Assembly: GCA_003562335.1 (NCBI GenBank)
Contig: PWVE01000092.1
Location: 1-38,186, forward strand
Reading direction: 5' to 3'
Length of the DNA stretch: 38,186 nucleotides
Source: PVC group bacterium
GTDB taxonomy: Bacteria; Verrucomicrobiota; Kiritimatiellia; SLAD01
Position numbers and translations under genes: made by a program. Below are positions 10,216 through 17,698 of this stretch, one piece after another. The first letter of the stretch is position 1; the number at the start of each line of letters is the position of its first letter. The notes under the pieces are model-generated. The model had not been told where the DNA came from and did not search any database. It saw only the letters and a program-made list of their open reading frames with translations.

Positions 10216-10751
10216 CGGACGACCGGCAAAGTGCGTCCTCAGCGCAGCGCGGTTCCGGTTTGCGCTTGCAACGGCCGACTGTGCCGGTGGCGGCTGACGA
10301 GAAGCCCACGCAGCCAGCGACCGGTAAGGCCAAGCCCACACCTCCGCGTAAGATCAATCCGGGCCGTGAACAGTCCATATCCCCGTGGCGGTCGACGGTG
10401 TGTGCTTGGCTGCTGTTCATTGTGATTGGAGTCGGTATGGCGGCGGGGCGTTACGGTGGATGGTATGCGTGGCCGCCGCAGTTTACCGCGTATGGTCCCT
10501 GTGTGGCCATCGGCTTGCACTTGGTGATCATAGGCTTGGCGTTTGATGATGATTGGTTTGCCGGCGCGCTGTGCCTGTTCGTCCCCGGCTACAGTTTATA
10601 CTGGCTATGCGCCCGGTCGGGCCGTGCCTTTTTCATGGCGGTGGTGTTTGGACTGCTGGTCGGCATTGGCGAAGATACCTGGTGGGCGCTGACGGATTGG
10701 TGGCAGCAGTTGAGCGTGCTGATCGAGCGTTCGCTGGCCGGTCAGCGTTAA
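10212..10751 (+). CDS. Small membrane protein of unknown function
   Basis: 179 aa, translationally coupled (ATGA overlap) to the kinase-like gene. The first 60 residues are hydrophilic, basic and proline-rich and probably lie in the cytoplasm. Four hydrophobic segments follow at about 63-79 (AWLLFIVIGVGMAAG), 92-111, 116-134 (LCLFVPGYSLYWLCA) and 140-160. I do not recognise the family. The coupling suggests it anchors or signals to the upstream kinase-like protein, which is inference. It converges on metF with 58 bases between the stops. Confidence 0.65.
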   Translation: MTDDRQSASSAQRGSGLRLQRPTVPVAADEKPTQPATGKAKPTPPRKINPGREQSISPWRSTVCAWLLFIVIGVGMAAGRYGGWYAWPPQFTAYGPCVAIGLHLVIIGLAFDDDWFAGALCLFVPGYSLYWLCARSGRAFFMAVVFGLLVGIGEDTWWALTDWWQQLSVLIERSLAGQR

Positions 10752-10809
10752 CCTGCATTTCTTCGCTCGCCGTTGCGCAGCTACCTCAATGGATTTCAAC
10801 GCACGGTGA

Positions 10810-11694
10810 TCAGCGCTGAAAGCACTTGCGTAGCGCGGGAGCTAAAGCAAAATTTGCGCGGTTGAGGATATACAGATGGACCCCCGGCACCCCCCGTGCC
10901 AAAAGTTCCTCGATCTGTCCCATGGTCCATTCCAGGCCGACTTGTTCAGCACGCGCCGTATCGTCGCCTGCCTCTTGGAGGGCGCGGATAAGCGCCGTGG
11001 GCAGGGAGGCGCGGCATAATCCAGCCATACGCTGCAACTGACCCAATGAATTGGGCGGTAACAAACCCGGAATAATGGGTACGCGGATTCCCCAGTCACG
11101 GCATTGCTTTTCAAAGCGGAAATAAGCGGTGTTATCATAGAACAGCTGTGTGGTCACAAAGGCGCCGCCGGCCTCAGTCTTATCCTTAAGGTACAGAAGG
11201 TCGGATTCCGGCGATAGGGCCTCCTGATGCACTTCCGGGTAACCGGCCACCCCGCAGCAGATATCGGGATGACGCTGCTTAATCAAACGGACCAGTTCCA
11301 CCGCATGCGCCAGCCCATTGACCGGCCGCCGAAACCGTGAATCCCCATGCGGAGGATCACCGCGCAGCGCCATGATGTTACGCAGCCCGTGGGCATGGAG
11401 GCGGTCGACCGTCGCTTCCAGGTCGGTGCGGGTGGCACCCACACAGGTCAGATGGTGCATGACCGGGTCAAAGCCCATCGACATCAACAGGTCGCAGACC
11501 TCAAGCGTGCGCGACCGCGTCGTGCCGCCTGCGCCGTAGGTGACGGTTACAAAGTCGGGCTTGGTCGGCAGTAGTGATTCTGCGACCTGCCGCAACGTGT
11601 TCATCCCCGCGTCGCTTTTCGGTGGAAAGAATTCGTAGGAAAGCAATGGTCGGCGCGCGGTGGCGATACATTCACTAATGCGTTTCTGCTTCAT
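10810..11694 (-). CDS. metF: Methylenetetrahydrofolate reductase
   Basis: FAD-dependent reduction of 5,10-methylene-THF to 5-methyl-THF for methionine synthesis. 294 aa, the usual length of bacterial MetF, forming a single TIM barrel. Motifs: SYEFFPPKSDAG with the catalytic Glu, FVTVTYGAGGTTR, HHLTCVGATRTDLE, MALRGDPPHGD and FVTTQLFYDN. No strong ribosome site precedes the ATG. The gene lies downstream of the HU terminator, so it may have its own promoter in the 40-base gap; I could not identify one with confidence. Confidence 0.96.
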   Translation of the reverse strand: MKQKRISECIATARRPLLSYEFFPPKSDAGMNTLRQVAESLLPTKPDFVTVTYGAGGTTRSRTLEVCDLLMSMGFDPVMHHLTCVGATRTDLEATVDRLHAHGLRNIMALRGDPPHGDSRFRRPVNGLAHAVELVRLIKQRHPDICCGVAGYPEVHQEALSPESDLLYLKDKTEAGGAFVTTQLFYDNTAYFRFEKQCRDWGIRVPIIPGLLPPNSLGQLQRMAGLCRASLPTALIRALQEAGDDTARAEQVGLEWTMGQIEELLARGVPGVHLYILNRANFALAPALRKCFQR

Positions 11695-11738
11695 GCGTGT
11701 GGCGGTTCATAACACGGTGCGGGCCGTTATGCCAAAAA

Positions 11739-11764
11739 AAATCGCGGCCCTGCGGCCGCGATTT
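11739..11764 (-). terminator. Intrinsic terminator of the HU gene
   Basis: A perfect 11-base stem (AAATCGCGGCC/GGCCGCGATTT) with a 4-base loop, followed on the minus strand by an eight-T run including the stem end. It lies 22 bases past the HU stop and before metF. The plus strand also ends in a T-rich run, but no plus-strand gene reads into it. Confidence 0.85.
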
Positions 11765-11785
11765 CTTTTCTAACCGTATCAACCT

Positions 11786-12064
11786 TTACAGGATGGCGTC
11801 TTTAGCCGCCTTGGCAATACGGAACTTGAGCACCTTCTTGGCAGGAATCTTGATGGATTCGCCGGTTGCCGGATTACGGCCCATGCGGGCTTTCCGCTTC
11901 ACGACAACCAATTTACCAATGCCCGGAATGGTAAAGCCGTCTTTGGCCCCTTTGTAGGCTTGGGCCACCAGGTTCTCTAAAATAGCCGCCGCCTGCTTTT
12001 TCGTAATGTCGCCGGCTTCAGCCAATTCAGCGATGATCTGGGTTTTGGTCTTCGGTTTCGCCAT
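11786..12064 (-). CDS. hup: HU/IHF-family nucleoid DNA-binding protein
   Basis: 92 aa from the ATG at 12064 (MAKPKTKTQ), chosen because AAGGAAA lies 6 bases upstream; the track start is 7 codons longer. A helical N-terminus (TQIIAELAEAGDITKKQAAAIL) is followed by GFTIPGIGKLVVVKRKARMGRNPATGE, the beta-arm region with the conserved GRNPxTGE turn that inserts into the minor groove. It bends and compacts DNA as a dimer. It is monocistronic, with a candidate promoter and a strong terminator. Confidence 0.95.
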   Translation of the reverse strand: MAKPKTKTQIIAELAEAGDITKKQAAAILENLVAQAYKGAKDGFTIPGIGKLVVVKRKARMGRNPATGESIKIPAKKVLKFRIAKAAKDAIL

Positions 12065-12144
12065 GGGTATTTCCTTTCCTTCCATTTCCCATTGACACTG
12101 TCGCCGGGCGGTTCATCCGCAACGGCCAAGTCAATTCGAGGGCA

Positions 12145-12172
12145 AGCATAGCGAAAATCCGTTAAAAGGCAA
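12145..12172 (-). promoter_or_regulatory. Candidate promoter of the HU gene
   Basis: On the minus strand, TTGCCT and TATGCT are separated by 16 bases, about 80 bases before the HU start codon. By eye only. Confidence 0.35.
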
Positions 12173-12222
12173 CAGGAAAAAACTAAAAGGCCCATAAATA
12201 AAGGCCATACCCTTGTTGGTGA

Positions 12223-12693
12223 TTAAAGGCCGTGGACCAACAAGGCGATCACGATACCCAGCAACATACCAAAAAAAACTTCATAGCGCGTATGGCCCAG
12301 CAGCTCAACCAGCTTCTTTTCGGAAAAATGGTGTTCCTTGAACAATTCAGCGACAATTTGGTTCAATAGGCGGGCTTGTTGCCCGGCGGCCTGTCTAAAG
12401 CTTTGGGCATCAAACATTACCACCAGTGAAAATCCAAGTGCCAGGGCAAACAAGGGATGTCCAAATCCCGCCGTAATGCCCACCGAAGTCGCCAATGCGG
12501 TTACCATGGCCGAATGCGAGCTCGGCATACCCCCCGTGCTTACAAATACACCGAAATCGAGCTCACGTTTTTTCACAAGGTGGAAAATGAACTTCAGGGC
12601 CTGGGCGACCAGCCAGCCAAAAAAGGCACTGACAAAGGCTAAATTCGAAAAAAGATTGTTTCCATATTCTTGCATGGCCCTATGTAACCCCAT
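12223..12693 (-). CDS. DUF212 (YuiD-like) PAP2-related membrane protein
   Basis: 156 aa from the ATG at 12693 (MGLHRAMQEYG), which has AAGG upstream; the first 87 codons of the track ORF run back into the sodA promoter region and do not look coding. Members of this family resemble acid phosphatases and vanadium haloperoxidases. Seen here are hydrophobic segments (SAFFGWLVAQALKF, ALALGFSLVVMFDA, FFGMLLGIVIALLV) and the conserved blocks STGGMPSSHSAMVTAL, DAQSFRQAAGQQA and LGHTRYEVFFG. The PSSHSA motif fits the family. The substrate is not known. It is divergent from sodA. Confidence 0.88.
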   Translation of the reverse strand: MGLHRAMQEYGNNLFSNLAFVSAFFGWLVAQALKFIFHLVKKRELDFGVFVSTGGMPSSHSAMVTALATSVGITAGFGHPLFALALGFSLVVMFDAQSFRQAAGQQARLLNQIVAELFKEHHFSEKKLVELLGHTRYEVFFGMLLGIVIALLVHGL

Positions 12694-12766
12694 TCTGACG
12701 CCTTGGACAATACCAATTGTGCACACTGCGCTACGTCCACGCCCAAAAGGCTGAAAAATGTTTGTA

Positions 12767-12794
12767 ATGACAAGCCGTATTGTTCGATTACTAT
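12767..12794 (+). promoter_or_regulatory. Candidate promoter of sodA
   Basis: ATGACA and TACTAT with a 16-base spacer, leaving a leader of about 54 bases before the sodA ATG. No operator was recognised. Confidence 0.35.
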
Positions 12795-12854
12795 ATAGAG
12801 GGTGGCGTACGGCTGCCCGTTGGAAATTGTGATCACAAAAAAAAGGAGTTAACC

Positions 12855-13484
12855 ATGGCACATACCGTACCGGACCTGCCTTATGATAAGGCAGCATTAG
12901 AACCTCACATCGATGCGCGTACGATGGAAATCCATCATGACAAGCATCACGCAACCTACGTGACCAAGCTCAATGGCGCGTTGGAAAAGTATCCTGAGTT
13001 GGCGGATAAGCCGATCGAAACCTTGTTGGCCGATCTGGGGGCGGTGCCGGAGGACATCCGGACGGCTGTCCGCAATAATGGGGGCGGTCATTATAACCAC
13101 AGCCTCTTCTGGCAAATCATGGGGCCTGGCGCTGGTGGCGCACCGGAGGGGCCGCTGGCGGCAGCGATCGAAAGTGACCTGGGCGGTTTCGATGCCTTCA
13201 AATCGGCATTGGCGAGCGCAGGTGCGAATCAATTCGGTTCCGGTTGGGCGTGGTTGAGTGTGGACGACAGTGGCAAGCTGGTCGTTTCATCAACGCCCAA
13301 TCAGGACAACCCTTTGATGAAAGGTGTAGCCGCCGTAACGGGCACACCCATTCTGGGTGTTGACGTTTGGGAGCACGCCTATTATCTCAATTATCAGAAT
13401 CGGCGGCCGGATTATATCGAAGCTTGGTGGAACACGGTAAACTGGTCCAAGGTGGCCGAGCGCTACGCCGCAGCCAAAGCCTGA
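12855..13484 (+). CDS. sodA: Superoxide dismutase, manganese type
   Basis: Converts superoxide to peroxide and oxygen. 209 aa from the ATG at 12855 ([15 protein letters not shown]) behind AAAAGGAG. Metal ligands are visible: the His in [12 protein letters not shown], the His in [11 protein letters not shown], and the Asp and His in [18 protein letters not shown]. The GGGH and TPNQDNP motifs are those of Mn enzymes; Fe enzymes carry a Gln in the first of these positions. No export signal, so cytoplasmic. It is a single-gene unit with its own candidate promoter and terminator. Confidence 0.95.
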   Translation: MAHTVPDLPYDKAALEPHIDARTMEIHHDKHHATYVTKLNGALEKYPELADKPIETLLADLGAVPEDIRTAVRNNGGGHYNHSLFWQIMGPGAGGAPEGPLAAAIESDLGGFDAFKSALASAGANQFGSGWAWLSVDDSGKLVVSSTPNQDNPLMKGVAAVTGTPILGVDVWEHAYYLNYQNRRPDYIEAWWNTVNWSKVAERYAAAKA

Positions 13485-13544
13485 GCGTCATAGCTTGATC
13501 GTTTGGTCAGCTAGACCTTAAAATCAGGTTGGCCTGTACGGATT

Positions 13545-13579
13545 GGCCCATTTCACCTTCGTGTGGAATGGGCCTTTTT
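13545..13579 (+). terminator. Intrinsic terminator of sodA
   Basis: GGCCCATTTCAC pairs with GTGGAATGGGCC (12 bases, one G-T pair) around a CTTCGT loop and is followed by TTTTT. It lies 60 bases after the sodA stop. Confidence 0.88.
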
Positions 13580-13647
13580 CGATGGGGGATATAGGGAAAA
13601 TGATTGTACCCGGAAGTGAAAGGCGGTAGCGTTCCCCAAGGATTCAT

Positions 13648-14727
13648 ATGAAAACTATTTTTGTCAGTGGCTGTTACGATCTGTTGCACGCCGGTCACGT
13701 CCAGTTCTTCGAGGAGGCCCGCGCGCTAGGGGATCACTTGGTGGTGTGTTTTGCGTCGCAGGATGTCCTGTGGCGGCATAAAAAGCGCAAGTCCTCCTTG
13801 CCCGATCAACACAAAGCCGCCCTCTTGACCAGTTTACGTATGGTTGACGAAGTGGTGTGCGGGGAGGACCTGACGCCTGGGTTGGATTTCGAGACCCATT
13901 TCCGGCGCATACGTCCAGACGTGTTGGCCGTTACCGCTGATGACCAGTACGGCGATGTCAAGCGGGCGTTATGTGCCGAGCTGAGGGTCACCTATCATGT
14001 GTTGCCCAAAACGCCGCCACGCTTTGATCCCGTTTCCTCCTCCTCGATTGTCCGCTGGGTGCAAGCACCACAAGAGGCCCCGTTGCGCGTTGATTTTGCG
14101 GGCGGCTGGTTGGATGTGCCGGCCTTTGCCCGCCCGGGTGCCTACGTGGTGAATTGTGCCATCAGTCCCTTGGTCTCGCTGAGGGACTGGCCCTACGAGC
14201 GCAACGCAGGATTGGGCGGGAGTGGTGCGTGGGCTTTGTTAAACGGCAAGGAAGGGGTAGACGCGGAGCTGCAACTGGGTGTCGGTTGGCAGGATCCCGC
14301 TGTGATTTCCGAGTCCGGACTCTGCGTGTGGCGCAGCGGGCCGCGCCCCGTACTGGACTTCAAGCGTAACGGGGATATCCTGCAAGGGCTGCTGGCCCTG
14401 TATTGGACGGGTACACCTCACGATACGCCAGCCTTGCGGGATTTGTCGCGAGACTATGATCGCATAGCGGAGTCGGGCGCGCTGGCGCGCGAGGGTGTAT
14501 TGCGGGGCGACTTGGATCAACTGGCTGCGGGCATTGACCGCTACTATCAAGTGCAATGCGACGAGGGCATGGTGCCCTTACCGACCTGGGACGGGACTCG
14601 AGCCTGTAAATATTGTGGCGGGGGCCACGGCGGCTATGCCGTCTATCTCTTTACCTCCGCCGCCGACCGCGACCGTGCGTTGTCGGCTTCAACGGAATTG
14701 CGGCCGATCGAACCCTACTGCCGCTAA
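13648..14727 (+). CDS. Nucleotidyltransferase-GHMP sugar kinase fusion
   Basis: 359 aa; AAGGA upstream of the ATG. Residues 1-135 form a cytidylyltransferase-like domain: FVSGCYDLLHAGHVQFF with the HxGH nucleotide motif, and VSSSSIVRWV in place of the usual ISSTxIR. Residues about 142-359 resemble GHMP kinases of the HddA type: LRVDFAGGWLDVP (motif 1), NAGLGGSGAWALLNG (motif 2, ATP loop), GVGWQDPAVISESGL (like the GKQDQYAAAFGGL block of HddA) and CGGGHGGYAVYLF (motif 3). The stretch between motifs 1 and 2 is only about 30 residues, much shorter than usual. A plausible job is phosphorylation and nucleotide activation of a sugar, by analogy with the L-fucokinase/GDP-fucose pyrophosphorylase fusion. 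The substrate is unknown, and there are no sugar genes beside it. Confidence 0.75.
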   Translation: MKTIFVSGCYDLLHAGHVQFFEEARALGDHLVVCFASQDVLWRHKKRKSSLPDQHKAALLTSLRMVDEVVCGEDLTPGLDFETHFRRIRPDVLAVTADDQYGDVKRALCAELRVTYHVLPKTPPRFDPVSSSSIVRWVQAPQEAPLRVDFAGGWLDVPAFARPGAYVVNCAISPLVSLRDWPYERNAGLGGSGAWALLNGKEGVDAELQLGVGWQDPAVISESGLCVWRSGPRPVLDFKRNGDILQGLLALYWTGTPHDTPALRDLSRDYDRIAESGALAREGVLRGDLDQLAAGIDRYYQVQCDEGMVPLPTWDGTRACKYCGGGHGGYAVYLFTSAADRDRALSASTELRPIEPYCR

Positions 14728-14750
14728 ACCATGGCGTGTAAGGGACACAC

Positions 14751-16076
14751 ATGTCTTCCGCTTCTTCATCGTCGAGGCCGTTAACGTTGTCGGGTTATCC
14801 CCGCGCCATCGCGCATGTGGACGGCGACGCTTTTTTTACTTCCGTTGAACAGTCCGTGCACCCGGAGTGGAAAGGGTGCCCGGTAGTGACCGGCCAGGAA
14901 CGCGGTATTATCGCCTGTGCCAGCTACGAGGCAAAGGCGCTCGGAATTAAACGGGGGGTCGCCCTTTGGGAAGCGCAGCGGATGTGCCCTGAACTGGTGG
15001 TAGTGCCGAGCGACTATGAGCTGTACAGCCTCTACTCCAAGCGCATGTTCGAAATTATGCGGCGCTATACGCCGATGGTTGAGGAACACTCGATTGATGA
15101 GGGTTTTGTAGATCTGAGCGGGTTGCGACGGGTTTTCCATGGTTCGTACGAGGCCATTGCCCGGGAAATGCAGGCGACCATTCGGCGGGAACTTGATATT
15201 GGTGTATCGGTCGGGTTGGGGCCGTCTAAATCAATTGCCAAACTGGCCTCAAAATTCCGGAAACCGTATGGATTTACCCCCGTAGCCGGATACCACCTGC
15301 ATTTATTTATACCGCGTATTTTGCTCAGCGATGTATGGGGATTCGGGCGCAACACTGTGCAGTTGCTGCAGCAGTACGGTTTGCGCACCGCTTGGGATGT
15401 GGTGCAGCGTTCGGAAGCATGGATTAGCCAGCTGCTGGGTAAGCCGGGTCGCGAAATCTGGCATGAATTGCGCGGGGAATCTATATATGCGGTTAATCCC
15501 GAGGAAAAGACCAGCTACACGACCATTAGCAAGTGCAAAACGTTCACAGCGCCATCTGCCGATCGCGCCTTTGTTTATGCCAAACTGATACGCAACCTAG
15601 AGAACGCCTTTGCCAAATTGCGGCGGTACAAACTGAGCACCCGCGTTATTACGGTAGCCTTGCGGACCAAAGGTTTTATGCAACAAGGGATGGAGGCCAG
15701 GCTAAGTCGTCCGACCTCCGCCACCCAGGAAGTGCTACCGGTGGTGCGGACGTTGTTCGATGAGTTGTACCAACCCGGCGAGGCTTATCGCACCACGATG
15801 ATCGCCTTGGGCAAGTTGCAGGAAGATCGCGGTATCCAGTACGAATTGTTCGAAGATCCGGTACGGATAGACGCGATGAATCGTGTTGCGCAGGCGATGG
15901 ATGTAATCAATAAACGTCTGGGCAAACACAAAGTGCAGCTTGGTCCGGCACTTGACTTGGCGCGCGGGGAAGAGACCGGACCGCGGGATATCCCGCCGCA
16001 ACGCCATAACAACCTGTTACCCGGGGAAACCGCCCGTAAACGCTTGCGCATACCACGACTAGCGGTCCCGGTTTGA
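14751..16076 (+). CDS. dinB: Y-family DNA polymerase (DinB/Pol IV-like)
   Basis: Translesion polymerase, 441 aa; AAGGGA upstream of the ATG. The palm has HVDGDAFFTSVEQ and HSIDEGFVDLSG with the catalytic acidic residues. In between are VVTGQERGIIACASYEAKALGI and the fingers. GVSVGLGPSKSIAKLASKFRKP follows, then a helix-hairpin-helix thumb and a little-finger domain. The last 45 or so residues (EETGPRDIPPQ...) are a polar basic tail beyond the standard fold. There is no UmuD or LexA gene nearby and I saw no SOS box. It lies 23 bases behind the fusion kinase gene. Confidence 0.93.
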   Translation: MSSASSSSRPLTLSGYPRAIAHVDGDAFFTSVEQSVHPEWKGCPVVTGQERGIIACASYEAKALGIKRGVALWEAQRMCPELVVVPSDYELYSLYSKRMFEIMRRYTPMVEEHSIDEGFVDLSGLRRVFHGSYEAIAREMQATIRRELDIGVSVGLGPSKSIAKLASKFRKPYGFTPVAGYHLHLFIPRILLSDVWGFGRNTVQLLQQYGLRTAWDVVQRSEAWISQLLGKPGREIWHELRGESIYAVNPEEKTSYTTISKCKTFTAPSADRAFVYAKLIRNLENAFAKLRRYKLSTRVITVALRTKGFMQQGMEARLSRPTSATQEVLPVVRTLFDELYQPGEAYRTTMIALGKLQEDRGIQYELFEDPVRIDAMNRVAQAMDVINKRLGKHKVQLGPALDLARGEETGPRDIPPQRHNNLLPGETARKRLRIPRLAVPV

Positions 16077-16102
16077 TTAACCCGTGAGAATGGAGAGTGA
16101 CC

Positions 16103-16867
16103 ATGAATAAAGCGGAAGTTGGAAAAACCGAGAGTAAGACGAATGACCATATTGCGATAGAACCCGTGTGCTCTGGTGAAACGGAACTGTTGCTTGGTCT
16201 TTATGCCGACCTTTTTTTTGATCGGGAGCCGCTGACCCGGTATTTCGGGATTAATAAGGAGCGGATGATTGCTATTGCCCGCCAGATGCACGCCGAGCGG
16301 GAAAACAATCCGGTTGAGAAGGGGCTTTGCTGGGTGGCCAAGGACGGATCCCAAGCGGGCCGGATGGCTGGGTTTATCGCATGCGACGACATTGCGGCGG
16401 ATGTAATGCCGACCTTGCCGGGCGGTCTGATAGATGAGGATCAGAAGAAGATGAACGCCATGATGCGCTTGCTGGGGGAGATTCGGGGACCCTGCATGGA
16501 TAGAATAGCGGCCAAGGGGGAAAGATGTTTGCATATAGTCGCCCTCGGTGTCGCGCCGGGGTATGAAGGCCGTGGAATTGGGACCCGACTCCTGAAGCAG
16601 GCGATCACCCAAGCCGCCCGACTCGGGTTTACCGCTGCCTACGCAGAGTGCTCCGGTCCAGCCTCACTAAAGTGCCACGAAAAGGTGGGCTTCACCAACA
16701 TTCACTCCGCTTGTTTGAATGAAATACAGATCGACGGGGCCCGCCCTTATGCCGACAGCGACATCCAAGTCAGCATTGCGTGGCGAAAACTAAATGCCCT
16801 TGATCCGAATGATGCGGAAGTAGCGCAGGGTTTGGAGGTGGCGCGATGCGAAAGTGGCTGGGACTAA
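16103..16867 (+). CDS. GNAT-family N-acetyltransferase
   Basis: 254 aa from the ATG at 16103 (MNKAEVGK) with GGAG 7 bases upstream; the GTG two codons earlier is the track start. The acetyl-CoA binding motif A is clear in ALGVAPGYEGRGIGTRLLKQ, followed by AAYAECSGPASLKCHEKVGF. The N-terminal half (LFFDREPLTRYFGINKERM) resembles eukaryote-like GNATs that act on small amines. The substrate is unknown. Its last codons contain the ribosome site and start codon of the tspO relic. Confidence 0.85.
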   Translation: MNKAEVGKTESKTNDHIAIEPVCSGETELLLGLYADLFFDREPLTRYFGINKERMIAIARQMHAERENNPVEKGLCWVAKDGSQAGRMAGFIACDDIAADVMPTLPGGLIDEDQKKMNAMMRLLGEIRGPCMDRIAAKGERCLHIVALGVAPGYEGRGIGTRLLKQAITQAARLGFTAAYAECSGPASLKCHEKVGFTNIHSACLNEIQIDGARPYADSDIQVSIAWRKLNALDPNDAEVAQGLEVARCESGWD

Positions 16868-16967
16868 TTGCTTGGTTGACCGATTGGCCGCCTTTCTGGT
16901 GATCCCATACGCCGTGTGGGTGGGATTTGCGGGCGTGTCGAATTTCACGATTTGGCGCATGAATTGA
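16846..16967 (+). pseudogene. tspO: tspO/MBR relic with internal deletion
   Basis: A GGAGG 7 bases upstream leads into ATG and the codons MRKWLGLIAWLT, a good TspO N-terminus. In another frame, beginning near 16878, the sequence reads LAAFLVIPYAVWVGFAGV followed by SNFTIWRMN and a stop. This is the typical TspO C-terminus (PYxxWVxFAxxLNxxIWRLN). About 110 central codons are missing and the junction is out of frame, so the open frame stops after 18 codons at 16902. TspO is a tryptophan-rich membrane protein that binds porphyrins. The match is by memory of the family pattern, but both ends agree. Confidence 0.7.
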
Positions 16968-17000
16968 GCAAGGTGTAGTCGTCCCCGTCACAACCCGGCC

Positions 17001-17417
17001 CTATTGTCGTCGCCAGTGCTGACCATGGTTCTGTCCCGTGCCGATATAGCCGCCCCGACCGTCGGTTCGCCAGCCTTGTCCGTGATTTTCGCCGCCACCC
17101 GTGAAGCCGCCCCTGCCGTCCGAGCGCCATGTCCGTCCATGATTTTTGCCCGTACCGATAAAGCCGCCCCGGCCATCCGAGCGCCAGCCCCGGCCGTGGT
17201 TGGTTCCTGTTCCGATGTAGCCTCCGTGCCCATCAGACCTCCAGCCGGCCCCATGGTTTGAACCGGTGCCAATATACCCTCCGCGCCCATCCGGCCGCCA
17301 GCCGGCCCCATGCAGGCCACCCGCGCCCATAAAGGAGTTGGCGGGGACAGGGGAGGGCAGGGCTAGGAATAGCCCCGCCAAGATGATACCTGCCATGCTA
17401 CGAAAACTGATATTCAT
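17001..17417 (-). CDS. Secreted 19-residue-repeat protein
   Basis: 138 aa from the ATG at 17417 (MNISFRSMAG), which has GGAGGG 6 bases upstream. A signal peptide (MAGIILAGLFLALPSPVPA) is followed by six tandem units of 19 residues with consensus GTGxNHGxGWRSDGRGGYI, the last one truncated as NHGQHWRRQ. The units differ by few substitutions, so the array is young or kept uniform. Gly, Arg, His and Trp dominate, and each unit has an Asn-His-Gly and a Trp-Arg pair. Similar NxGxxWRSDGxGG repeats occur in proteins of unknown function. It may bind a ligand, metal or polyanion outside the cell, which is a guess. It lies 64 bases behind tRNA-Thr on the same strand with no terminator seen between. Confidence 0.75.
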   Translation of the reverse strand: MNISFRSMAGIILAGLFLALPSPVPANSFMGAGGLHGAGWRPDGRGGYIGTGSNHGAGWRSDGHGGYIGTGTNHGRGWRSDGRGGFIGTGKNHGRTWRSDGRGGFTGGGENHGQGWRTDGRGGYIGTGQNHGQHWRRQ

Positions 17418-17481
17418 CGTTATCCCTCCGTATGGCATACCATACACCACCCATACGCATTTGGAAAGGAGCCGTTCTTCA

Positions 17482-17557
17482 TGGAGCCAGCGATCGGACT
17501 CGAACCGATGACCTGCTCATTACGAGTGAGCTGCTCTACCAACTGAGCTACGCTGGC
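17482..17557 (-). tRNA. tRNA-Thr (CGT)
   Basis: 76 bases with encoded CCA. The acceptor GCCAGCG pairs with CGCTGGC; the discriminator is T. The D arm is GCTCAGTTGGTAGAGC. The anticodon stem GCTCA/TGAGC has the loop CTCGTAA, giving CGT, which reads ACG. The T arm is ATCGGTTCGAGTCCGAT. Confidence 0.95.
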
Positions 17558-17574
17558 TGCGGGATACAGACGCG

Positions 17575-17602
17575 ACTATACCTGTTGCGCCGATGGCGTC
17601 AA
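17575..17602 (-). promoter_or_regulatory. Promoter of tRNA-Thr
   Basis: On the minus strand TTGACG and TATAGT are separated by 16 bases, and the -10 box lies 17 bases before the tRNA 5' end. This is the best promoter match in the window. It may also serve the repeat-protein gene downstream. Confidence 0.65.
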
Positions 17603-17698
17603 GCACCGGGCAAAGATTTTGTGTGAATCGTGCCTGTTTTGTGACACTATCCCCATGGGTTGAACTGCTGTATGGCCCGCAAAGGAAGGAGCGGGGTT

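Noticed and set aside
12176-12222. Terminator after the DUF212 gene
   Set aside because: A T-rich run exists on the minus strand, but only a GGCC/GGCC 4-base stem precedes it, too weak to call.
15785-16612. 275-aa minus-strand ORF
   Set aside because: Antisense to the Y-family polymerase and GNAT genes, both clearly coding; no domain in the ORF itself.
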